Shown here: positions 26,325-35,798 of the stretch, one piece after another
Layout of the letters: the number at the start of each line of letters is the position of its first letter
Position numbering within the stretch: position 1 is the first letter of the stretch
From: Thermalbibacter longus
GTDB lineage: Bacteria > Chloroflexota > Chloroflexia > Thermomicrobiales > Thermomicrobiaceae
Length of the DNA stretch: 64,000 nucleotides
NCBI RefSeq assembly: GCF_023806485.1
Contig: NZ_JAMSLR010000008.1
Span: 1 to 64,000, forward strand
Reading direction: 5' to 3'
Program-made: the position numbers and the translations under genes
The notes under the pieces: generated by a model
What the model was told of the DNA's origin: nothing
Databases searched by the model: none
The model's input: the letters and a program-made list of their open reading frames with translations, nothing else

Positions 26325-27867
26325 CGTCTCTCTGCAACGCATATCACCGCGCCTGGCCGCCGTTGCCGGGGTCCTGCTATCCCTCGCGCTGGCGTTCGCC
26401 ATTCTCCGGTTACCGCCACCGCTGAACCTGATTGCAGTTCCCGGTGTGCTTCTGGGCACGTTGATGCTGATCGCCCCGTCGCTGGCACCGATGCTGCTGG
26501 TTGCTTCGGTGCCGGTTCAGGATGTGGGGGCTGTATCCCTCGGTGTCCAGACCTTGACCGCTACCAAGGCAGCGGTAGGGGCGACAGCGGTCGTCCTCCC
26601 TCTCGTTCTGCTCGCCAGGCGCCAGCCACTGCGCCTGCCAGCTTTGGCAGTCGCGATCGTGGGGTACATCCTGACACAGGTGATTTCGCTCCGCGCGGCC
26701 CGCGAGCTGCTTCCCGGTTTCGCTGAGATCTACCGGTGGACTGTCATGCTCCTGGCTCTGCTGGCGGTCGTCCACCTGGTGCGTGGGCGCGCGGCGATCA
26801 TTTGGCTCAGCAGCGTCGTCGCGGCCGGCGCTATCGGTCAAGCAGCGCTCGGAGCCGTGCAGTCCGTGCTGGGACTGGCGCCGGAGAGTTTCGCCGTCGG
26901 CGGCGGCATCTTCCGGGCGTACGGAACCTTCGGCAAACCCAATCCGTATGCCGGCTATCTCGAGATGACCGGGTTGTGGCTTCTCCCGCTGGCCATCTGG
27001 GCACTGCGCGAAGCGTGGAACGCCGGGTCAGCCTGGCACCGCGCGCGTAGCGATGGCTTCGTCGCCAGTCGCGCCCTACGGCGCGATCTCCTGGTCCGAC
27101 TCGGTCTGTGCGCATGGCTCACTTTGGGTTCGGTATGCAGCTTCCTAGGTATAGGCCTGAGCTTTTCGCGCGGTGCCTGGCTCGGCGCTGCCGCAGGCCT
27201 GGTCGTGCTCGTACTGGCGGCATCACGCCGCGTTCAGATCGCAGGTGTCGGACTGGCGCTGGTCGGTAGCCTCTTTCTCTTGGCCGGCGGGGCTACCGTG
27301 CTGCCGGACGCTGTCCGTGAGCGTGCAGTCCAGCTTACGTCACAGATACGACTCTTCGATGTGCGCGATGTTCAGCTCACCGACGAGACCTTCGCGGCGA
27401 TCGAACGGATGACGCACTGGCAAGCCGGTCTCGCGATGGCACGAGAGTTCCCCTTGACCGGCGTCGGCGTTGGCAACTACAACGTTCGCTTTGCTGAATT
27501 CTCTCCTCACCCGGTCTTTCGCATATCACAAGGTCATGCCCACAACTATTACATCCACGCGGCCGCCGAGACTGGATTCCTCGGGCTGGCCGCCTACCTG
27601 CTGGTCTCGTTGTTCGCGCTGGTCGCAGCGCTCCGATCCAGCCGCCAGGGCCGATCGGCGCTCGACCGGGCGCTGGGCCTCGGCGCGCTCGCGGCGACCA
27701 CCGCAGTAATGGTCCATAATGTGGTGGAGAACTTGCACGTGCTCAATCTGTCGGTACAGCTCGCCGCGATATGGGGCCTGGCACTCGTGGCCGAAAGGAG
27801 CCGTTCGCTGGCTGGTTCAGGCTGTGGGGCGCTCGGGGCTAAAAGGCAAAGGAGATCCCCCTCGTGA
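26302..27867 (+). CDS. O-antigen ligase/polymerase-like membrane protein
   Basis: A 521-residue polytopic protein with about twelve membrane helices. The HAHNYYIHAAAETGFLGLAAYL segment is the O-antigen ligase HxHN loop, and FSRGAWLGAA is also family-typical. It overlaps the end of the UXS-like gene by 23 bases, so it is translationally coupled. It is a paralogue in function, though not obviously in sequence, of the 23944 gene. Confidence 0.83.
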   Translation: MRLQPVSSVSLQRISPRLAAVAGVLLSLALAFAILRLPPPLNLIAVPGVLLGTLMLIAPSLAPMLLVASVPVQDVGAVSLGVQTLTATKAAVGATAVVLPLVLLARRQPLRLPALAVAIVGYILTQVISLRAARELLPGFAEIYRWTVMLLALLAVVHLVRGRAAIIWLSSVVAAGAIGQAALGAVQSVLGLAPESFAVGGGIFRAYGTFGKPNPYAGYLEMTGLWLLPLAIWALREAWNAGSAWHRARSDGFVASRALRRDLLVRLGLCAWLTLGSVCSFLGIGLSFSRGAWLGAAAGLVVLVLAASRRVQIAGVGLALVGSLFLLAGGATVLPDAVRERAVQLTSQIRLFDVRDVQLTDETFAAIERMTHWQAGLAMAREFPLTGVGVGNYNVRFAEFSPHPVFRISQGHAHNYYIHAAAETGFLGLAAYLLVSLFALVAALRSSRQGRSALDRALGLGALAATTAVMVHNVVENLHVLNLSVQLAAIWGLALVAERSRSLAGSGCGALGAKRQRRSPS

Positions 27868-28925
27868 TGGACGCCGAGCGGGCGGCGCGCCTGGCACCAA
27901 CTGAGTCCGGTGAGGTCGATGATTCGAACCAAGACCGGCTGTTGCCCCGCAAGACTTGGGTTCGGGCAGCTATCTCGCTGGTACTGGCCGTCTCCATCGC
28001 CGTCTTCGGCATTTGGCGACTCGACATCGACCTCGATACTGTCTTTGCTCAGATTCTCCGAGCCCAGCCGGTATTTCTCGCCGGTGCTCTAGCTGCGTAT
28101 TATGGGGCGATGCCACTCCGAGCCTGGCGCTGGCGCGTGATTCTCGAGAAGTCCGATACGGCGCCTGACCTTCCCGACCGGCTTCCGGGACTGCCCGGGC
28201 TCCTGCGGATCTACCTGCTCGGCTGGTTGGTCAACTGCTTGCTGCCAGCGAAGCTCGGCGAGGTCTATCGCACCTACCTACTCAAGCGACAGTCGGGGAT
28301 CCGTCTGAGCAGCACGTTCGGCACGGTGATCGCCGAGCGCGCCAGCGATCTCCTCGCCTTGACCACGCTGTTTATCGCTTCCGGCGCGGTCGTCTTCGGC
28401 GGTCGCCTGACCGCGACAGTGGGGAGCTGGGTGGAGTGGGCACTGCTCCTCGGTTTGTCCGTCGCGTTCGCGCTCGGCGCCGGCTACGCGTTGCGGCATC
28501 GATTCGGGCGGCTGCTGCCCGCCGGAGTTCGCCAGATCTATTGGGGACTGCAGCAGGGTATCTTCGGTAGCGCCGGGCGATTGCCAGCGATTGCCGGCCT
28601 GACCGCTATCATCTGGAGCCTCGAAGGCGTGCGGTTTTACGCTGCGGCCAGAGCAGTCGACGTCTCGCTTCCCCTCTCCGCCGCGTTGCTCGCAGCCCTG
28701 CTCGCTTCGCTCCTCACCACTGTTCCCTTGACGCCGGCCGGGGTCGGAGTGGTGGAGACGGGCGTTGTCGGGCTGCTGTTGCTCCTGGGCGTCAGCGAGT
28801 CTTCCGCTGTCTCGGTTGCCATCCTGGATCGCCTCGTAGCCTACTGGAGTGTTCTCCTGGTTGGCCCACCGATCTGGGTGTACTCTCGGTGGCGATCGCT
28901 GCAGCACGATGCGTGTCGCGCTTGA
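27864..28925 (+). CDS. UPF0104 / lysylphosphatidylglycerol synthase TM-like protein
   Basis: A 353-residue membrane protein with about eight helices. The central NCLLPAKLGEVYRTYLLKRQSGIRLSSTFGTVIAERASDLLALT matches the UPF0104/AglD-type pattern, and TPAGVGVVETGVVGLLLLLG is the typical C-terminal helix pair. Such proteins act in lipid or lipid-linked sugar translocation or transfer; the exact role is unknown. GTG 27864 overlaps the previous stop and AAAGGAG lies upstream; ATG 27867 is possible. Confidence 0.82.
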   Translation: MMDAERAARLAPTESGEVDDSNQDRLLPRKTWVRAAISLVLAVSIAVFGIWRLDIDLDTVFAQILRAQPVFLAGALAAYYGAMPLRAWRWRVILEKSDTAPDLPDRLPGLPGLLRIYLLGWLVNCLLPAKLGEVYRTYLLKRQSGIRLSSTFGTVIAERASDLLALTTLFIASGAVVFGGRLTATVGSWVEWALLLGLSVAFALGAGYALRHRFGRLLPAGVRQIYWGLQQGIFGSAGRLPAIAGLTAIIWSLEGVRFYAAARAVDVSLPLSAALLAALLASLLTTVPLTPAGVGVVETGVVGLLLLLGVSESSAVSVAILDRLVAYWSVLLVGPPIWVYSRWRSLQHDACRA

Positions 28926-30039
28926 TTACACCGCGGCACTCACCCAGCAGGCCGGCATCGGTCGGTACGTCCGGGAGCTGGCTCAGGCTCTGGCGCCGTT
29001 GTTCGAGCCTGAGGAGAGGCTCGTCCTCTGGCACGGCCGCCTTCCCAAGCGCTGCGCCGGGCCCCGACCGGGGGGTGCCGCGGTGCAGGACGTAGAGTTG
29101 CCATTATCCCCTGAATGGGTAACGCGTCTGTGGCAGCGTCTACGCGCGCCGCTCCCTCTGGAGTGGTTTACCGGCCCGCTCGGCCTAAGCCATGGCCCGG
29201 ACTTCGTCGTGCCACCGTCGCGAGCTCCCAGCGTGGTCACGATCCACGACCTGAGTTTTCTCGTCGTGCCGCAATACGCGCATCCGCGCCTCCGGGCTTA
29301 CCTCAGCGCGGCCGTCCCTCGCTCGCTCCAGCGCGTCAGCGCAGTCATCGCCGTGTCCGAGCAGGTGCGCCAGGAAGTAATCGAACACTACCGCTTACCA
29401 CCCGAGCGAGTCGTGGCCATCCCGCACGGCGTGACGACCGGCCTCGCCGCGCCTCCAGTCGATCAGTCACGGCGTACGCTCGACAGGCTCGGGATCCGCG
29501 AACCCTACTTCCTGATGGTCGGCACGGTCGAGCCGCGAAAGAACCATATGACCGCGCTGGAGGCCTTCTCCCTGCTGGCGCCCCGTTACCCTGGTCTCGC
29601 TCTGGTTATCGCCGGGCGCCCAGGCTGGCTCTCGGATCCCGTCATGCAGGCGATTCGCGCGGCCGGTGCGCGATTGCCGGTGCGCTATGTCGGCCCGGTC
29701 GCGGATGGGGATCTCCCTGCGCTGTACGCCCGTAGCGTCGCGCTCATCTATCCTTCCTGGTATGAAGGCTTCGGCCTGCCCGTTCTCGAGGCGATGGCTT
29801 GTGGCACCGCGGTGATCACGAGCGTGGGAGGAGCCCCAGCCCAGGTGGCCGGCGAGGCTGCGCTCGTCGTGCCGCCTGGCCGTCCCGAAGCACTGGCCGA
29901 GGCGATGGAGCGAGTCATAGACGATTCTGCCCTCCGCCAACGGCTCGTCCAGGAGGGGCAGCGCAGAGTCCCCAGCTTTAGCTGGGAGCGGGCGGCGCGG
30001 CAGCATCTGGAGCTGTACCGCAGGGTGGCCCGGGGGTAG
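28909..30039 (+). CDS. glycosyltransferase family 4
   Basis: A 376-residue cytoplasmic GT-B enzyme. It begins MRVALDYTAALTQQAGIGRYVRELAQ, and the C-terminal nucleotide-sugar site has VGTVEPRKNHMTALEAF, YPSWYEGFGLPVLEAMACGTAVIT (the E-x7-E motif) and GGAPAQVAGEAALVVPP. The start overlaps the UPF0104 stop. It adds a sugar, donor unknown, to the lipid-linked glycan of this locus. Confidence 0.92.
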   Translation: MRVALDYTAALTQQAGIGRYVRELAQALAPLFEPEERLVLWHGRLPKRCAGPRPGGAAVQDVELPLSPEWVTRLWQRLRAPLPLEWFTGPLGLSHGPDFVVPPSRAPSVVTIHDLSFLVVPQYAHPRLRAYLSAAVPRSLQRVSAVIAVSEQVRQEVIEHYRLPPERVVAIPHGVTTGLAAPPVDQSRRTLDRLGIREPYFLMVGTVEPRKNHMTALEAFSLLAPRYPGLALVIAGRPGWLSDPVMQAIRAAGARLPVRYVGPVADGDLPALYARSVALIYPSWYEGFGLPVLEAMACGTAVITSVGGAPAQVAGEAALVVPPGRPEALAEAMERVIDDSALRQRLVQEGQRRVPSFSWERAARQHLELYRRVARG

Positions 30040-30223
30040 CGCGTCATGGGTGACGGATCGCGGTCGTCCGAGCAGCAGACATCCCCTCCGTCGAGACCGT
30101 GTCAGGGCCGCCTCTGGGTTCCGAGCGTGCTGATGGCCTGCGCAGCTCTGCGCGGAATCGCCTGCATGTGAGCCCTGGTCGGGTTCGCGGTACTGGTTCG
30201 CTGACGCGGCGAGGACATGGTCG

Positions 30224-31804
30224 ATGATCGAGACTCTGGCTGCCTGGCCCCAAGCACCGCTCGCCTTCGCGCTCTTCGGGCTGGCCAGCGCGCTCGCCCT
30301 CCTCGGGCTGGCCTGGAGCGGCCTGCCAGCGGTCGAGCGCGCACTCACTACCTCCGCGCGCCGCGTCTTCACCAATAGCGCGATGCCTCTGGCGGCCCAG
30401 CTCTTCAACCGCGCCGTCGACCTCGTGTTCGCGGCCTTCGCCCTGCGGCTGCTCGGCGTGACCGGCAACGGCCAATACGCCATCGCGGTCGTGACCTGGC
30501 TCTACCTCAAGACCATTTCCGACTTCGGCCTGAGCGTGCTCGTTACGCGCGAGGTCGCCAAGGCCCCGACGTGCGCCGCCAGGCTCCTAGGTATGACCAC
30601 AGCGCTGCGACTGGCCGTGCTGCTAGCACTCGGGCCCGCAGTCGCTGCCTATCTCCTCGCGGGACGCCAGTGGTTCCAGCTCTCCACGGACAGCACCTAC
30701 GCCATCATGCTGCTCTATCTCTCCCTAGTCCCCGGCAGCTATAGCGAGGCGATCAACTCCGTCTTCAACGGACACGAGAAGATGCACCTCCCGGCTGCCC
30801 TCACCGTGCTCACGAACTTCAGTCGCTTCGGCTTCGGCTTGGCTGCGCTGTTCGCCGGCTACGGCGTCCCGGGCCTGGCTGCAGTCTCCGTGCTCGTGAC
30901 CACGATCTCGGCGCTCGCTTTCCGATTGGCTCTGCGACACCTCCGCGTACGCCCGATCTGGTCGTTTTCCCCGAGCGAGGCCCGTAGGCTGCTGGGCCTC
31001 GCCTGGCCGTTGCTCCTGAACGGGCTGCTGATTACGCTCTTCTTTCGGCTCGACACGTTCGTCATCCAGGCAGCGCAGGGCGACCGCGCGCTCGGTATCT
31101 ACGACGCCGCGTACAAGTTCGCGAACCTGCTGCTGCTCATCCCCTCCTATTTCGTCCTCGCCATCTTCCCCATCCTCTCGCGACAGGCTGGGAGCGAGCA
31201 CCTGCGAGACAGCTTCGAGCTGGCCGCCAAGTTCCTCCTGCTCATCGCCTGGCCTATCGTGCTCGGCACGATGGCGCTCGCGCCGCTCATGATCCGGATT
31301 CTCGGCGGAGACGCCTTCCTCCCCGAGGCGGCGACCGTGCTCCGTGTCCTGATCTGGTTCACCCCGCTCCATTATGTGAACGGCGTGGCTCAATACGCCA
31401 TCATCGCCGTCAACCAGCAGCGGCAGATCGCTAGGGCGTACACCCTCGCCACTGTCTTCAATCTGGTCGCCAACGTGCTGCTCGTGCCGCGGTTCGGTTA
31501 TCTGGCCGCTGCCGTGATCACGGTTCTCACCGAGATCGTGCTATTCGTCCCGCTCCACCGCGCGATCCAGAGGTACATCGGCCGCGTCGCCTGGCACTGG
31601 CTTGCGCTGGCCCCGCTCCCGGCCGTTGCGGCGATGGCAGGGGGTATGCTGCTCAGTCACTGGATCGGGTCGATCCTAGCGGTCGCGCTCGGCTTCTCGC
31701 TCTATCTGATTGTGCTGCCGCTGTCGCGGGTGGTCGGCCCGATCGAGTACCGGATTCTGCGCGAGCTGGCCGGCCGGCCGGGGGCGGCCGGGTCACGCGC
31801 CTAA
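30224..31804 (+). CDS. Wzx-like polysaccharide flippase (MOP superfamily)
   Basis: A 526-residue protein with about fourteen membrane helices, starting after a short hydrophobic N-terminal extension. LFNRAVDLVFAAFALRLLGVTGNGQYAIA and KTISDFGLSVLVTREVAK are typical of Wzx/RfbX oligosaccharide flippases. It would move lipid-linked glycan units across the membrane for the O-antigen-type polymerase/ligase proteins. The 184-bp gap after the GT4 gene contains no gene that I can support. Its 3' end overlaps the convergent lipoprotein gene by 12 bp. Confidence 0.9.
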   Translation: MIETLAAWPQAPLAFALFGLASALALLGLAWSGLPAVERALTTSARRVFTNSAMPLAAQLFNRAVDLVFAAFALRLLGVTGNGQYAIAVVTWLYLKTISDFGLSVLVTREVAKAPTCAARLLGMTTALRLAVLLALGPAVAAYLLAGRQWFQLSTDSTYAIMLLYLSLVPGSYSEAINSVFNGHEKMHLPAALTVLTNFSRFGFGLAALFAGYGVPGLAAVSVLVTTISALAFRLALRHLRVRPIWSFSPSEARRLLGLAWPLLLNGLLITLFFRLDTFVIQAAQGDRALGIYDAAYKFANLLLLIPSYFVLAIFPILSRQAGSEHLRDSFELAAKFLLLIAWPIVLGTMALAPLMIRILGGDAFLPEAATVLRVLIWFTPLHYVNGVAQYAIIAVNQQRQIARAYTLATVFNLVANVLLVPRFGYLAAAVITVLTEIVLFVPLHRAIQRYIGRVAWHWLALAPLPAVAAMAGGMLLSHWIGSILAVALGFSLYLIVLPLSRVVGPIEYRILRELAGRPGAAGSRA

Positions 31805-32944
31805 GCTGCTCTCAACGAGCTCCACGGCTACGACGCGCTGGTCCTGCAGCCGCCAGAACACAACCCAGCGGCCGTCCGGCGAAACCTCCCATACCGAGTT
31901 GAGCACCTGCCCCGGGAGCTCGAGCTTGCGCAGCGGAACAGCGCTCCGGGCGTCAATGAGGACCAGCGTATCCGGCTGCTCGCCCGAGCCGGGCACGAGG
32001 ACCCAGAACGATTCACCGCTCCCCGCCCAGCGGAAGCCGGAGGCGAGCGGCAAGCGCCAAGTCTCCCCGGACTTCAGATCGAGGATCCACATGCCATCCC
32101 GAGCAGGCTCGCCGCTGAGCGCGCGCACGTAGCCGATCCGCCGGCCATCCGGAGAGAGACGCACGTTATACAGGAACGTCCCTTCGACGACCACGTCCAC
32201 CTGACCGCTGTCGACATCGATGATCCAGATGCCGGGGCGTTCCCCTTGCGGCGTGCGAGCACCGAGCAGCAGCCGGCGGCTATCGGGTAACCACGTGAGG
32301 CTGGCAGCCTGCAGCTCGAGTAGCGGCCGCCGCTCCCCTGACGCAAGGTCGGCGATCCAGAGCCGCATCACCCGGTTGACCGAAGAGCTCGGTGTCCGCA
32401 CCGGGAGCCGCTCTAGCCAGGCGACCTTTCTGCCATCGGGAGATGGCCAGGTCAGCGTTCCACCGTTGGGTATGACATCGATCACATTCCCCGCGAGATC
32501 CAGCACGGCCGTCCGCTGGCTCGCGGGCTCGGGAATCGCGATGATGCCCGTTGGCGACGGCAGCCCGAAGCGTTGCGAGAGAAATCGTCGCTGGCCTTCA
32601 GGCACCTGAACGAGCCAGGTGCCAGGCGAGCCACCGGCCGGCGCGTCGTAGACCACCAAGCGATCGGCATCCACCCAGGCCAGCAGACCACAGCAGGACG
32701 CGAGTTCCACGGACGACCCTTCCGGAACCGGCGTAGCAACGGGCACCGGTGTGACGATCCGCACCGGCGCCGGCTCGGCGGTCGAGGTTGAAGCAGGCGA
32801 CGGCTGTGGCGTCGGTTCCAGGAGCAGCCTGGGGGTCGGTGCGACCTCGACAGGAGTCGGCGTTGCCGTCGGCGTCGCGCTCCGCGTCCACCGGCAGCCG
32901 GCCATCAGCGCAACGGCGACCAGGAGGAGCTGGAATATCCTCAT
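31793..32944 (-). CDS. lipoprotein with C-terminal beta-propeller-like repeats
   Basis: About 383 residues. The signal peptide ends in a lipobox, LMAGC near residue 17, after which a Thr/Pro-rich linker of about 60 residues reaches out from the membrane. The remainder is a TolB/WD40-like propeller with repeating units such as WPSPDGRKVAWLE, LTWLPDSRRLLLGA, VRLSPDGRRIGYV and EVSPDGRWVVFWR. It is likely a surface lipoprotein; the ligand is unknown. ATG 32944 is chosen to place the signal at the N-terminus. It lies 13 bp behind the M23 gene and likely forms an operon with it. Confidence 0.8.
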   Translation of the reverse strand: MRIFQLLLVAVALMAGCRWTRSATPTATPTPVEVAPTPRLLLEPTPQPSPASTSTAEPAPVRIVTPVPVATPVPEGSSVELASCCGLLAWVDADRLVVYDAPAGGSPGTWLVQVPEGQRRFLSQRFGLPSPTGIIAIPEPASQRTAVLDLAGNVIDVIPNGGTLTWPSPDGRKVAWLERLPVRTPSSSVNRVMRLWIADLASGERRPLLELQAASLTWLPDSRRLLLGARTPQGERPGIWIIDVDSGQVDVVVEGTFLYNVRLSPDGRRIGYVRALSGEPARDGMWILDLKSGETWRLPLASGFRWAGSGESFWVLVPGSGEQPDTLVLIDARSAVPLRKLELPGQVLNSVWEVSPDGRWVVFWRLQDQRVVAVELVESSLGA

Positions 32945-32957
32945 CGATAACCTATCA

Positions 32958-33683
32958 CTACCTGGGCGGCCAGGCGTCCCGCCAGCTATTAAGCGCCGGC
33001 CCGCCGAATCTGACCTCCGGCTGGTCCCACGGCGTCCGCCACTGGAGCGGCGCTTCGTACGGCAGAGCGAACTGCGACCCATCGGTACCGAATCCGAGCG
33101 TGATCCGGCGCCAGTCCGCGTCGATCAGCGGGACGGGATTGAAGGCCCGGTTCATGGTGCGATCCCGGATCTCGAGATGCAGGTGGGGAGCCCGATCACA
33201 GGAGGGACTCGCAGGGTCTCCAACCACGCCGACCTGATCGCCGCGCCGCACCCGCTGGCCGACCTGCAGCGAGGAGCGCTGGCCGAGGTGCCCGTAGAGC
33301 GAGCGGAGCCCGTTCGCATGCTCGATAACTACGTTGTGCGGTGCGGCGCCGTACGGCCCATCGACCGCGACCACTACCCCGTCCCCGATGGCCACCACCG
33401 GAGTACCGCAGCGCGCCGCGAAGTCGATTCCGAAGTGCAATCCCTGGCCGGCGCTGTACAGGTCTTCCCGGTTGCGGTAGGCCCAAACCGTGTTGCCGTA
33501 GAGCTGGGTGACGAACCAGGTCGACGCTCCAGCAGGCATCACGAACGGCAGGCCGAACGGCGGCTGGGCAGCCGCAGGCGACACTGTGCTGAGCGCCAGT
33601 GCCCAACCCAGGCCGATCACCGGTAGAAGGAGGCCGGCGCGCGAGAGGGAACGTCGAACCGGTCTGAAACGAGTTTTTCGCAT
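32958..33683 (-). CDS. M23 (LytM-type) metallopeptidase, secreted
   Basis: A 241-residue protein with a clear Sec signal (basic RKTRFRPVRR, hydrophobic LLLPVIGLGWALAL, AAA cleavage region). The M23 domain has GLHFGIDFAA (HxxxD), VVAIGDGVVVAVDG, HANGLRSLYGHL and APHLHLEIRD (HxH zinc ligands). It probably trims peptidoglycan or regulates such activity. The zinc ligands look complete, so it is probably active. Confidence 0.92.
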   Translation of the reverse strand: MRKTRFRPVRRSLSRAGLLLPVIGLGWALALSTVSPAAAQPPFGLPFVMPAGASTWFVTQLYGNTVWAYRNREDLYSAGQGLHFGIDFAARCGTPVVAIGDGVVVAVDGPYGAAPHNVVIEHANGLRSLYGHLGQRSSLQVGQRVRRGDQVGVVGDPASPSCDRAPHLHLEIRDRTMNRAFNPVPLIDADWRRITLGFGTDGSQFALPYEAPLQWRTPWDQPEVRFGGPALNSWRDAWPPR

Positions 33684-33909
33684 GCCATCTCTGCCTGCGC
33701 CGCGCTCTCTGATCGTTCAGGCGTGTTAGACCATACCACACGCCCCGATTTGTGGCGTCGACCCACCGATGGGAGGCTAGAATTGAGCTTGCACCCAGCC
33801 CGAGCGCGAGCAGGTTCGGGAAGGGTTTTCAGTACCGAGGCCTGGTCACAGTGTGAGCACCCGCCGTGGCAACTGAGGACACCGCTGGAGAGATCACGGA
33901 GCGCGACGA

Positions 33910-34974
33910 GTGTTGATTCTTCTCTACGGCGACAACCGGCTGGCGATCGACGAGCTCGTTCGGGATCTCCGGACTCAGTACGATCCCGACGGATTCGCGA
34001 CCAGCCTGTTCTCGATGCCCGGAGACAGCATCGAGGCGATCCGCAGCGCGTGCCTCTCTCCCGGCTTCTTCGGCTCGACCAGGCTGGTTGTCGCCTACGA
34101 CCTCGTAGCCTCGAGCGGAGGCCAGCGTTCGGGGCGGCAAGCTGCGTCCCTTCCGCCGTCACTAGAGGAACTCCTGCGCGAGATCCCTGAGTCTACTGTC
34201 CTCGTGCTGGTCGAGCGCGCGCTCGACCCTGGCCTTGCGCGAGCGATCCAGCGAGCGGTCCCGAGTGCCGTCGTGCAGCAGCATTCGACTCCCCGTGGCC
34301 CCGAGCTCGTGGACTGGACGATCGAGCGGGCACGCAAGCACGGGAGCACGCTCGATCGCCGGGTTGCAAGCAGGCTACTCGAGGTGCTCTTCCCGGCGAG
34401 CTGGCAGCGTCCGTCTCGCACCGAAGATCTGCCACCGGACCTGTACCGGCTGGATCAGGAGCTGGCCAAGCTGGCCGTGGCCGCACTGCCGGAAAGCGTC
34501 ATGACGAGGGAGCTGGTCGATCAGCTCGTGATGAGTGAGGACAGCGGCGACGATTGGGCGCTTGCCGACGCGCTCGCCGTCGGTGACCAGGAAGCCGCGA
34601 TCAGGGAACTAGAGCGCGCGCTGGCGCGGGGCGCCCAGCCGGAGGTCGTGCTGGGCCAGCTCGTGAGCCAGTACGAGGCCTACGCGGCGCTCGTGAGCTC
34701 ACCGACCTCTCCGATCGAGCGGATCGCGCGCGAGACCGGCCTGAGCGAGGGACGGCTTCGGCGAAGCCAGCGAGTCGTATCACGGCTCGACCGTGCCGCT
34801 GTCGCCGAGGCGTTAGGCTGGCTGCGCCGTCTCGATGCAGCGGTCAAGCTCGGCCAGGCTGAGCTTGTTGACAGCCTGCCCGCCGTTGTCCAGCGGCTAG
34901 CGCAGCTCTCGGCAGCGCAAAACGGCGCGACGAGCCTGGCTCGTCGCGCCTCGAGGCCGAGTCATCGGCCTTAG
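33910..34974 (+). CDS. holA: DNA polymerase III delta subunit
   Basis: A 354-residue clamp-loader subunit that opens the beta clamp. It starts [20 protein letters not shown] (degenerate AAA+ N-terminus), with [18 protein letters not shown] in the first domain and [12 protein letters not shown] and [23 protein letters not shown] typical of HolA. It ends overlapping the rpsT stop by three bases tail to tail, and holA next to rpsT is a common bacterial arrangement. GTG 33910 is chosen; no strong Shine-Dalgarno is visible. Confidence 0.92.
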   Translation: MLILLYGDNRLAIDELVRDLRTQYDPDGFATSLFSMPGDSIEAIRSACLSPGFFGSTRLVVAYDLVASSGGQRSGRQAASLPPSLEELLREIPESTVLVLVERALDPGLARAIQRAVPSAVVQQHSTPRGPELVDWTIERARKHGSTLDRRVASRLLEVLFPASWQRPSRTEDLPPDLYRLDQELAKLAVAALPESVMTRELVDQLVMSEDSGDDWALADALAVGDQEAAIRELERALARGAQPEVVLGQLVSQYEAYAALVSSPTSPIERIARETGLSEGRLRRSQRVVSRLDRAAVAEALGWLRRLDAAVKLGQAELVDSLPAVVQRLAQLSAAQNGATSLARRASRPSHRP

Positions 34975-35261
34975 GCCTGGGCCGCCTCCAGCCGCGCCTT
35001 CACCAGTCGGTTGAACTTCTTCATCAGGCGAGACTTGCGCCGGGCTGCGTTGTTCTTATGGATAATCCCCTTAATTGCAGCCCGGTCGAGGGTGCTGATC
35101 GCGTCACCGATCGCGCGCGCGGCTGCCTCCAGATCACCGGCCGCCATCAACCGCTCGGCCTTCTTGATATATGTCCGGGCAGCCGATCGATACACGCGGT
35201 TGCGCAGCCGGCGCTTCTCGGCCTGCCTGGCACGCTTGGCGGCAGACTTCGTATTCGGCAA
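34971..35261 (-). CDS. rpsT: 30S ribosomal protein S20 (UUG start)
   Basis: A 96-residue basic three-helix protein, starting [35 protein letters not shown]. The initiation codon is TTG at 35261-35259, with GGGGAGG nine bases upstream. E. coli rpsT also uses UUG, where it matters for autoregulation. The gene is convergent and overlaps with holA. Confidence 0.96.
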   Translation of the reverse strand: MPNTKSAAKRARQAEKRRLRNRVYRSAARTYIKKAERLMAAGDLEAAARAIGDAISTLDRAAIKGIIHKNNAARRKSRLMKKFNRLVKARLEAAQA

Positions 35262-35288
35262 AGCTCACAACCTCCCCGTACGCGGTCA

Positions 35289-35528
35289 TCAAGCACCGTC
35301 GCCAGCAAATTCACCGATCCATACTACCAGATCAACGCCGTTGGCGACAAACGTTGCGCACTGGGCTTCTGTTTCACTAACCGGCGGCCCGTCTAGCTCG
35401 AGGTAAAGACGGAGGTAGGACCGCCAGGTGTCCCAAACTGTAGCCGCCTGGCTTGAGCCGAGCGCCGGCCAGTTACACCCTGAGCGTCGGTTTCCAGAAG
35501 GAAACGTGGAGCGGCCTCGTAAATACTC
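35289..35528 (-). pseudogene. start-less reading frame, possible gene remnant
   Basis: Between rpsT and the DUF6941 gene one minus-strand frame is open for 80 codons, ends in a stop at 35289 and has no ATG, GTG or TTG. The translation reads like protein (TVWDTWRSYLRLYLELDG, PPVSETEAQCATFVANG, VDLVVWIGEF). I do not recognise the family. It may be the 3' end of a gene disrupted by insertion of the neighbouring island. Confidence 0.25.
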
Positions 35529-35625
35529 TTAGAGTGGGCAGTGCGGATTCTCGCCCTAGTAAGGCGTGAAATAAGCCGTGCTGCCTAGAAGCCGCTGCGG
35601 TACGGCACGTTGCTAGCCCGCGTTA

Positions 35626-35649
35626 CAGAGAGGAGTTCCGTCCTCTCTG
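35626..35649. repeat. perfect 9-bp hairpin in the rpsT-DUF6941 gap
   Basis: CAGAGAGGA (35626-35634) and TCCTCTCTG (35641-35649) with loop GTTCCG. No T-tract follows. The 537-bp gap (35262-35798) otherwise contains only the start-less frame above; I see no known RNA family. Confidence 0.4.
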
Positions 35650-35798
35650 GCCGGAGCATGGCGCACCTTCTGCCGGCTGTGTCGGACGAGCAAACTCGTA
35701 TACTAGCCATCAGAAACAAGCTCAATGCAAGCCCATGCCTGTACCAGCTTGACCCTAGTTCAGTGCGAAGTGGTCGTAAGAATAGAGGAGCCTAACCA

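Noticed and set aside
35401-35700. tmRNA, RNase P RNA or SRP RNA in the long gap after rpsT
   Set aside because: None of their conserved cores could be found by eye; only an isolated 9-bp hairpin is present.
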